Part shown: piece by piece, positions 1-4,617 of the stretch
Layout: every line of letters begins with the position of its first letter
How positions within the stretch are numbered: the stretch's first letter is position 1
Source of the DNA: an uncultured Saprospiraceae bacterium
GTDB taxonomy: Bacteria; Bacteroidota; Bacteroidia; Chitinophagales; Saprospiraceae
DNA length: 5,301 nt
Assembly (NCBI GenBank): GCA_937921525.1
Contig: CAKZUM010000693.1
Coordinates: forward strand, 1-5,301
Direction: 5' to 3'
Notes under the pieces: model-generated
Databases searched by the model: none
Seen by the model: only the letters and a program-made list of their open reading frames with translations
What the model was told of the DNA's origin: nothing
Translations under genes and position numbers: made by a program

Positions 1-20
1 CATGAAGGGGTTTTTCTTTT
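1..20 (+). terminator. Possible right half of an intrinsic terminator, cut by the window edge
   Basis: The window opens with CATGAAGGGGTTTTTCTTTT. CATG is self-complementary and AAGGGG is followed at once by a T-rich tract, which is the form of the descending arm and tail of a rho-independent terminator. If the bases just left of the window are CCCCTT or similar, this terminates an upstream + strand gene. Only half of the hairpin is visible, so the call is an inference. Confidence 0.25.
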
Positions 21-88
21 CTACCCTACTCAAACCTTCTCACCAATCTCCTTTTTATGTAAAACAATTTATTTTAAGTTTAATAATT

Positions 89-120
89 TTTGCCACATCT
101 ACAAACATTTTGTATCTTTA
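89..120 (+). promoter_or_regulatory. Candidate Bacteroidota-type promoter for the radical SAM/DUF4130 operon
   Basis: TTTG at 89-92 is followed after 20 nt by TATCTTTA at 113-120. The second element matches the Bacteroidota -7 consensus TAnnTTTG at all but its last base, and the spacing fits the TTTG (-33) to -7 distance known for that phylum. It ends 24 nt before the ATG at 145, giving a short leader. The surrounding DNA is very AT-rich, so a chance match is possible. Confidence 0.4.
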
Positions 121-144
121 TTTTTATTAAAATAGGACACCTTA

Positions 145-1392
145 ATGAACGAAAGAATACAAGAAAAACTAGAAATTCTATCCGATGCAGCCAAATATGA
201 TGTATCCTGCTCTTCTAGTGGTAGTAAGAGAAAAAATACCAAAGATGGATTAGGCAATGCTACAGGTGCAGGCATTTGTCATACCTACACACAAGATGGT
301 AGGTGCGTCTCTTTATTGAAGATTTTATTGACGAATTACTGTATTTTCGATTGTGCCTACTGCGTTAGTCGGAAATCAAATGATGTCAAAAGAGCAGCAT
401 TCACCGTTAAAGAAGTAGTGGATTTGACGATGAATTTTTATCGTAGAAATTATATCGAAGGACTTTTCTTGAGTTCGGGTATTTTCAAAAATCCCGATTA
501 CACGATGGAGCGATTGGTTCGTATTGCCAAAGAGTTACGAACGATCCATAAGTTCAATGGCTATATCCATTTAAAAACTATCCCGGGTGCAAGCGAAGAA
601 TTGATGCAAGAAGCAGGACTTTATGCAGATAGACTGAGTGTTAATATAGAAATGCCTTCAGAATTAAGTCTAAAAAAAGTAGCTCCCGAAAAAGACTACA
701 AATCGGTTTTAGAACCAATGGCTTATCTAAAGGACAAGATTACAGAAAATAAAGAGGAACGCAAAAAGAGTAAGAAAGCACCTCTTTTCTCTCCCGGAGG
801 ACAGAGTACCCAACTGGTCATAGGCGCTAGTCCTGAAAAAGATCTACAAGTTTTGTCGCTAGCCAATAGTCTATACCAACAGAAGTCCCTCCGCCGAGTC
901 TATTATTCAGGATATATTCCGATTAGTGAAGATAACCGTTTACCTGTATTACATTCCCCTCCCCTAGTTCGAGAAAATCGTCTTTACCAAGCTGATTGGC
1001 TGATGCGATTTTATGGTTTCGATGTTCGAGAAATTGTTGATGAAAATCATCCAGAATTAGATTTAACATTAGATCCGAAAGCGGCGTATGCGCTCCGAAA
1101 TCCTGCACTATTTCCTGTGGATATAAATACAGCACCCTATGAAATGATTTTACGAGTACCAGGAATAGGCGTAAAATCAGCAAAGAAAATAGTGTCTTCT
1201 AGAAAGTTTGGTGGGCTACGCAGCGAGCATCTTAAAAAAATTGGCGTCGTCTGGAAACGAGCCAAATATTTCGTGACTTGCAATGATAAAGACTTTAAGT
1301 TGTTGGGTTGGAAACCAGAGGCAATCCGCACGCAAATTGTGAGTACGCCCTTGAAAAAAAGATATGCTACTAACCAACTTAGCCTATTCTAA
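145..1392 (+). CDS. Putative DNA modification/repair radical SAM protein with C-terminal helix-hairpin-helix (TIGR03916-like)
   Basis: This 415-residue protein matches the family named 'putative DNA modification/repair radical SAM protein'. The radical SAM cluster motif is CIFDCAYC, with Cys66, Cys70 and Cys73 in CxxxCxxC spacing, expected to hold a [4Fe-4S] cluster that cleaves S-adenosylmethionine. Three further cysteines (22, 45, 54) lie just ahead and could serve a second metal site; that is inference. Residues 253-260 (YYSGYIPI) and about 310-320 (DPKAAYALRNP) are, from memory, typical of this family. Residues 326-357 form a helix-hairpin-helix with VPGIGVKSAKKIV at 338-350, a non-specific DNA-binding fold. 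The last five residues, QLSLF, match the beta-clamp-binding consensus. No upstream in-frame start is available; AGGA at 134-137 sits seven bases before the ATG as a weak ribosome site. The stop overlaps the next start by one base. Substrate and reaction are unknown; a role in DNA repair or base modification is predicted from domains and partners only. Confidence 0.9.
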   Translation: MNERIQEKLEILSDAAKYDVSCSSSGSKRKNTKDGLGNATGAGICHTYTQDGRCVSLLKILLTNYCIFDCAYCVSRKSNDVKRAAFTVKEVVDLTMNFYRRNYIEGLFLSSGIFKNPDYTMERLVRIAKELRTIHKFNGYIHLKTIPGASEELMQEAGLYADRLSVNIEMPSELSLKKVAPEKDYKSVLEPMAYLKDKITENKEERKKSKKAPLFSPGGQSTQLVIGASPEKDLQVLSLANSLYQQKSLRRVYYSGYIPISEDNRLPVLHSPPLVRENRLYQADWLMRFYGFDVREIVDENHPELDLTLDPKAAYALRNPALFPVDINTAPYEMILRVPGIGVKSAKKIVSSRKFGGLRSEHLKKIGVVWKRAKYFVTCNDKDFKLLGWKPEAIRTQIVSTPLKKRYATNQLSLF

Positions 1393-2159
1393 TGGATGCT
1401 ACTATCTTGTTATATGACGGAACGTATGAAGGGCTTTTGTCTGCTATTTTTGAATCTTATCGACTAAAGATTAAAGTAGAAAGGATTGTTCCTGTAGAGA
1501 CCTATCAAGACCAATTGTTTTCAACACCTATTCAAGTTGACACTAATTTAGAATGGGCTAAGCGAGTCGTAAAAGGAGTGGAAAAGAAAACAGGAAAGAA
1601 AGGTACTCGACTGATCTATAACTGCTTTTTGTCTGAACAAGTGGATATAGAAATGCTGATTAATCATTTTATAAAAACAGCAATATCTAGCACAGAAAAC
1701 ATAGTAGATAATTATCGAGATGATCGGATTTTGGCTTTACACAAAATCAATAAGAAAATAGGTAGAGAAGTGCATCGGATGCATGCCTTCGTCCGATTTC
1801 AAAAAACAAAAGATGACATTTATGCAGCCATCATCGAGCCTGATTTTAATGTAATGCCTTTGATCGGCAAACATTTTGAAAAACGCTATCCTGCTCAAAA
1901 ATGGCTTATTTATGATACCCGTCGACATTACGGCATTTACTATAATTTAGAACAAACTATCTTTATTACTTTTGATCAAGCAGATCATCAAAATTTAAGT
2001 CATTTATCAAAAGAAATCTTATCGACTGATGAACCTGATTATCAAGTTTTATGGAAAAGTTATTTTAATAGTGTCAATATTCCGGAACGAAATAATGCAA
2101 AGCTACATTTGCAGCATGTTCCTAAAAGGTATTGGAAATATTTAGTAGAGAAATGGTAA
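1392..2159 (+). CDS. DUF4130 family putative DNA metabolism/repair protein (TIGR03915-like)
   Basis: This 255-residue protein is the usual partner of the radical SAM protein encoded just upstream. The N-terminus (LLYDGTYEGLLSAIFESY, residues 6-23) and the motifs EVHRMHAFVRFQ (126-137) and FEKRYPAQKWLIYDTRRHYG (162-181) are what I expect of the DUF4130 family. In other bacteria the same domain occurs fused to a UdgX-type uracil-DNA glycosylase, which is the main reason for the predicted DNA-repair role. No catalytic function has been assigned to DUF4130 to my knowledge, and no signal peptide or membrane segment is visible, so it should be cytoplasmic. The start ATG shares its first base with the TAA stop of the upstream gene (TAATG), a typical translational-coupling arrangement that suggests matched synthesis and perhaps a complex. 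Length and motifs indicate an intact stand-alone copy without a glycosylase domain. A strong terminator follows at 2226-2259. Confidence 0.88.
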   Translation: MDATILLYDGTYEGLLSAIFESYRLKIKVERIVPVETYQDQLFSTPIQVDTNLEWAKRVVKGVEKKTGKKGTRLIYNCFLSEQVDIEMLINHFIKTAISSTENIVDNYRDDRILALHKINKKIGREVHRMHAFVRFQKTKDDIYAAIIEPDFNVMPLIGKHFEKRYPAQKWLIYDTRRHYGIYYNLEQTIFITFDQADHQNLSHLSKEILSTDEPDYQVLWKSYFNSVNIPERNNAKLHLQHVPKRYWKYLVEKW

Positions 2160-2171
2160 TTTGGGTTTCTT

Positions 2172-2206
2172 TACGTTTTCTAAATTTTGAAAGTTTAGGA
2201 AACGTA
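2172..2206 (+). other. Long imperfect hairpin downstream of the DUF4130 gene
   Basis: Bases 2172-2184 pair with 2194-2206 (TACGTTTTCTAAA against TTTAGGAAACGTA), giving 13 pairs including one G-U wobble. Three more weak pairs can be added inside, leaving a three-base loop. It begins 13 nt after the stop codon at 2157-2159. No T-run follows it, so it is not a standard intrinsic terminator by itself. It may protect the 3' end of the operon mRNA or act together with the terminator that follows. Confidence 0.5.
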
Positions 2207-2225
2207 CTTCCTGACAACTTCATCG

Positions 2226-2259
2226 AAAAAGGGCGACAATATGATTGTCACCCTTTTTT
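2226..2259 (+). terminator. Strong rho-independent terminator, probably bidirectional
   Basis: AAAAAGGGCGACAAT (2226-2240) pairs with ATTGTCACCCTTTTT (2244-2258) around a three-base ATG loop, with a single C-A mismatch (2234/2250). The T-run at 2254-2259 forms the tail on the + strand and the A-run at 2226-2230 gives an equivalent U-tail on the - strand. It lies between two convergent genes, the DUF4130 gene ending at 2159 and the small gene ending at 2340, so it can serve both. Confidence 0.85.
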
Positions 2260-2339
2260 ATAAAATCGGATAAATATATTTTACATATTTACTAGGAGGT
2301 TCTACTGGGTCGATTTTGTCTATCTTAGTTAGACCAAAT
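2260..2339. other. Short gap between terminator and convergent gene, nothing recognised
   Basis: This AT-rich stretch lies between the terminator and the 3' end of the - strand gene. No start codon with an adequate reading frame, no hairpin and no repeat was found. An AGGAGG-like string at about 2294-2299 is not followed by a reading frame of any length and appears to be chance. Confidence 0.5.
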
Positions 2340-2705
2340 TTAATTAACCGATTCCATGTCTAGCTCTGGAGTAAGCTTTTGCTTATCAAACTGACACATA
2401 TTTTCTTTGGGAACTTTTTTTAGAAACCAAGCTAAATTACCATCCGCTTGTGGTCCGTATGCGGAGAGTGCAGTTCCTTTGGTTCCATCTACCGCTTCAA
2501 TAATATACAGAATAGACATATCCGAAGGATTACTCATTCCCTCAAATCGAAATTCTTCCACCAAGCGTATATCTTCAGGCTTATACCATTGTTTATTTTC
2601 TAAATTCTGGATTCGTCCTTCTTCTGCTTTATAACTTGCAGTATAACCTAGCTCTTCAAATTTTCTAATATAATCTATCTCGTGCTTGGCAAATTTATAT
2701 TCCAT
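2340..2705 (-). CDS. Small conserved Bacteroidota protein, often misnamed 'phosphoribosylpyrophosphate synthetase'
   Basis: This 121-residue protein has the hallmark string RFEGMSNPSDMSILYIIEAV (residues 52-71) followed by GTKGTALSAYGPQADGN. I recognise this pattern from a roughly 100-residue protein family widespread in Bacteroidota. Database entries often call those proteins phosphoribosylpyrophosphate synthetase, but the real enzyme is about 300 residues long and its diphosphate- and ATP-binding motifs are absent here, so the name should not be carried over. Function is unknown. The sequence is soluble-looking and rich in charged residues, with no signal peptide or membrane helix. The C-terminal 30 or so residues (from about 92) run beyond the conserved core. 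The start at 2705 has no Shine-Dalgarno sequence; the bases ahead of it are mostly A and T. The gene appears monocistronic, converging on the terminator at 2226-2259. Confidence 0.75.
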   Translation of the reverse strand: MEYKFAKHEIDYIRKFEELGYTASYKAEEGRIQNLENKQWYKPEDIRLVEEFRFEGMSNPSDMSILYIIEAVDGTKGTALSAYGPQADGNLAWFLKKVPKENMCQFDKQKLTPELDMESVN

Positions 2706-2755
2706 AATTTTATTTTTTTAGTTCAATATTATAAAAACAACTTTTCTTCTAAATA
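2706..2755 (-). promoter_or_regulatory. AT-rich leader of the small - strand gene; no clear promoter
   Basis: Read on the - strand, this stretch leads into the ATG at 2705. It contains TAATATTG, a seven-of-eight match to the Bacteroidota -7 consensus TAnnTTTG, about 20 bases before the ATG, but no convincing TTTG element at the expected distance upstream. The promoter of this gene is probably here or in the repeat unit just upstream, but I cannot fix it. Confidence 0.2.
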
Positions 2756-2836
2756 GGGAGGGATTCCGTTACAATAGAAAAGTACATCTATGATAATTAT
2801 CATTTGACGGACCATTCCATCTTAGAATTCCCTCCC
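2756..2836. repeat. 81-bp unit with inverted ends, candidate interspersed repeat or miniature element
   Basis: GGGAGGGA at 2756-2763 is mirrored by TCCCTCCC at 2829-2836, and the outer 12 bases agree at 10 positions when inverted. A second inverted pair lies inside (CCGTTA at 2766-2771 against TGACGG at 2805-2810, one G-U pair), and a perfect palindrome sits between them at 2790-2803. The nested symmetry and the G-rich ends, unlike the AT-rich flanks, suggest a small non-autonomous or structured intergenic repeat. No transposase and no target-site duplication was found, and copies elsewhere cannot be checked from this window. Confidence 0.4.
2790..2803. promoter_or_regulatory. Perfect 14-bp palindrome ATGATAATTATCAT
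   Basis: The sequence reads identically on both strands. Its halves (TGATAA/TTATCA) resemble Fur-type operator half-sites, but the full Fur box has TGATAAT and ATTATCA separated by one base, whereas here the halves overlap and the site is three bases shorter. It lies 85 bp upstream of the start of the small - strand gene and could be an operator or the centre of the surrounding repeat unit. Confidence 0.3.
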
Positions 2837-2848
2837 ATTTCTTTTAGA

Positions 2849-2880
2849 GGGGGGTTGGGGGATTTTAGGGGATTAGGGGG
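2849..2880 (+). repeat. Four G-tracts, potential G-quadruplex / G-rich intergenic repeat
   Basis: Runs of 6, 5, 4 and 5 G are separated by TT, ATTTTA and ATTA, which satisfies the usual quadruplex pattern of four runs with loops of seven or fewer bases. The block stands out sharply in a low-GC region. The units GGGGATTTTA and GGGGATTA look like degenerate tandem copies. On the - strand it reads as C-tracts immediately upstream of the small gene and downstream of the dehydrogenase gene. Confidence 0.6.
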
Positions 2881-2935
2881 TTTTGATTCTTACAGAAAGA
2901 ACTTTATATTCTTCTATATTTTTTTCTGTATTCAT
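2873..2935 (-). pseudogene. Very short reading frame running into the G-rich repeat, possible truncated gene start
   Basis: On the - strand an ATG at 2935 opens MNTEKNIEEYKVLSVRIKTP and then stops. An AGGAG string (2951-2947) lies 11 bases upstream, unusual for this window. The stop codon and the last two residues come from the C-tract repeat (- strand CCCCCTAATCCCC), so the frame looks as if the repeat has cut off a longer gene. It starts about 60 bp downstream of the dehydrogenase stop, so it could have been the next gene of that operon. The residues look protein-like, but 20 codons in AT-rich DNA can easily be chance. Confidence 0.2.
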
Positions 2936-2995
2936 TTGTTCAGAATCTCCTCTAATACGTTTTAAGGATTTGTATGTTCAATTCTTAAAAAAAAA

Positions 2996-4417
2996 TCAAC
3001 TATCATTTGTTATTTTATTTATCATTCCTTTAAATATAATTCCATGGAATGGCAAAACGGAATACCAGTAGAGTCTACCGAGTATACCATGCGGTCTGAA
3101 GGTTGCAGTCTGTAAAAGTTGATCTCCTTTAATTTGAAATTCAAGCCAAGCTTCGCCAGGTAATTTCATTTCTGCAAACAGTAGTAATCTTCCTTCTACC
3201 CTATCCGCGTACAAAACCCGCCAAAAATCTAAGGCATCACCTGATTCTAAAGAATTAGTATTCGTCCTCCCTCTTCTCAAACCTACCCCACCAAATAACT
3301 TATCAATCAAACCTCTAATTTTCCATAAAAAGTCAGCATGATACCAACCTGTATCTCCTCCTATACTCCATATTTTATTGATTACCTTTTCTTGAGAAAT
3401 TACTCTTCTCTGGCGGACATCTCTAAAACATCCAAAAGTAGGAACGTCCAAAAAATCAGAAATATTAAATCTCTTCACGCCACTCACTTGAGAATCTCTC
3501 CAACTTGAAACAATTTGATTTTCGTCAATTTTTTTAAAAGCCCTATCTAAAGTGTCCACATATTTCTCTGGCTGTATTCCAAGAATATCGTTGATAATTG
3601 TATTTATACAAACCACCTCTACCTTCATGCTTTCAACAAGGGAAGATGCTAATATATAAGATGTGGAAGTGACAAAATACAACCAGTAAGAAGAAAGCCT
3701 AGGGGTCATTACGGGAACGGTATATATATGCCGAGATAACTCTCTAAACTTTGCAAATCCTAACAGCATTTCTTTGTAGGTCAATATATCTGGTCCGCCT
3801 ATATCAAAATTTTGATGGTACACTTTTTCATTAAATAATGATTTTTCTAAAAACAACAGTACATCTCTAATCCCTATTGGCTGGCATTTTGTGTTCAGCC
3901 ATTTTGGTGCAATCATTATCGGCAGCTTTTCTACTAAATCTCTTATGATCTCAAAAGAGGCACTTCCAGAACCCATAATGATTCCTGCCCGCAAGGTGGT
4001 TAATGCGTAAGCTCCTTTGCCTAAAATATCTTCCACATTTTTTCGAGACTTTAAATGTTTTGACAAACTATCTTCATTAACAATTCCACTTAAATAAATA
4101 AGATGTTGAATATTTGTGTCCCGTACTGCATCCGTAAAATTATTGGCAGATTGCTCTTCTAATTTTTCATACTCGTTGGAACTCGACATCGAATGAATTA
4201 GATAGTACGCGGCATCAATATCATCGGGTATATTATCTAAAGATTTTCGATCTAAAAAATCTACCTGAATAACATCTATGAATGGTTTAATCGAATCTGG
4301 CGGACTAAATCGATTGGTATCTCTAACACAACAGACTACATGATGTCCATTTTTAACTAAAACGGGTAGTAGTCTTTTTCCAATATAACCAGTTGCTCCT
4401 GTTAATAGTATTCTCAT
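2996..4417 (-). CDS. YbjT-like NAD(P)-binding atypical short-chain dehydrogenase with DUF2867 C-terminus
   Basis: This 473-residue protein, full length for its family, begins with a Rossmann fold: MRILLTGATGYIGKRLLPVL carries the dinucleotide-binding glycine pattern TGATGYIG at residues 6-13. Residues up to about 290 form the dehydrogenase/epimerase-like part. YLIHSMSS (72-79), IYLSGIV (107-113) and HLKSRKNVEDIL (121-132) match the atypical, NmrA-like members. The standard Tyr-xxx-Lys catalytic pair is not evident at the usual place, so it may bind nucleotide without classical dehydrogenase activity. From about 320 the DUF2867 domain follows, with WSIGGDTGWYHADFLWKIRG (350-369), LDFWRV (396-401) and RPHGILGRLYWYSVLPFHGI (441-460). 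The family resembles E. coli YbjT; the substrate is unknown. The start has no Shine-Dalgarno sequence. The gene is transcribed away from the channel gene, so the gap 4418-4617 should hold both promoters. Confidence 0.85.
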   Translation of the reverse strand: MRILLTGATGYIGKRLLPVLVKNGHHVVCCVRDTNRFSPPDSIKPFIDVIQVDFLDRKSLDNIPDDIDAAYYLIHSMSSSNEYEKLEEQSANNFTDAVRDTNIQHLIYLSGIVNEDSLSKHLKSRKNVEDILGKGAYALTTLRAGIIMGSGSASFEIIRDLVEKLPIMIAPKWLNTKCQPIGIRDVLLFLEKSLFNEKVYHQNFDIGGPDILTYKEMLLGFAKFRELSRHIYTVPVMTPRLSSYWLYFVTSTSYILASSLVESMKVEVVCINTIINDILGIQPEKYVDTLDRAFKKIDENQIVSSWRDSQVSGVKRFNISDFLDVPTFGCFRDVRQRRVISQEKVINKIWSIGGDTGWYHADFLWKIRGLIDKLFGGVGLRRGRTNTNSLESGDALDFWRVLYADRVEGRLLLFAEMKLPGEAWLEFQIKGDQLLQTATFRPHGILGRLYWYSVLPFHGIIFKGMINKITNDS

Positions 4418-4434
4418 ATTTCGTTTATAATTTT

Positions 4435-4616
4435 CTATGCTCCAAAAACATTTTGAGATTCTTTTACACTTATTTGCAATACATCTTTAATGCGTGCTGT
4501 GTTAAATAGTTCATCTGAATAAATATTTACTTTTTATAAAATTCAGGATTGAACATATCAACAAGCAGCCCGTTTTAGGAAGAGCTATCTTTTAGTAACG
4601 AGTGTAAAATAATATC
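4435..4616 (-). pseudogene. Possible decayed 3' end of a gene upstream of the dehydrogenase gene
   Basis: Read on the - strand from 4616, the frame gives DIILHSLLKDSSS, a TAA at 4577-4575, then NGLLVDMFNPEFYKK up to a stop at 4529-4527. If one A is restored in the A5 run (4535-4531 on the - strand), reading continues as VNIYSDELFNTARIKDVLQI, then SVKESQNVFGA, ending at TAG 4437-4435. That stop lies 17 nt before the dehydrogenase ATG, normal operon spacing. The residues are protein-like, with two lesions: one nonsense codon and one frameshift in a homopolymer. I do not recognise the family. Chance open frames in AT-rich DNA are the main alternative; a sequencing error in the A-run could explain the frameshift. 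Confidence 0.3.
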
Positions 4617-4617
4617 T

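Noticed and set aside
1..3. CAT at the left edge as the start codon of a - strand gene leaving the window
   Set aside because: Only the codon itself is visible and CATG also fits a terminator loop; no coding evidence exists.
923..1331. Overlapping - strand open frames of 86 and 64 codons inside the radical SAM gene
   Set aside because: They lie opposite a strongly recognised gene with conserved motifs, have no recognisable product and no independent start signals.
1737..1928. 63-codon - strand frame inside the DUF4130 gene
   Set aside because: It is a shadow of the conserved coding strand.
2292..2300. Shine-Dalgarno-like AGGAGG on the + strand
   Set aside because: No reading frame of meaningful length follows it.
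2407..2634. 75-codon + strand frame opposite the small - strand gene
   Set aside because: The - strand product has a recognised conserved core; this one has none.
2987..2995. A9 run (T9 on the - strand) right after the dehydrogenase stop as an intrinsic terminator
   Set aside because: There is a U-tract but no stable hairpin before it; only a three-pair stem can be drawn.
2706..2995. CRISPR array, tRNA or riboswitch in the repeat-rich gap
   Set aside because: No regularly spaced direct repeats, no cloverleaf and no known aptamer motif were seen; the repeats are inverted or G-run type.
3039..3050. 12-bp palindrome ATTCCATGGAAT
   Set aside because: It lies inside coding sequence for the conserved PFHGII segment and is explained by the codons used.
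2883..3071. 62-codon + strand frame overlapping the 3' end of the dehydrogenase gene
   Set aside because: It overlaps the conserved DUF2867 end on the other strand and its hydrophobic, Phe/Ile-rich translation is what T-rich DNA gives by chance.
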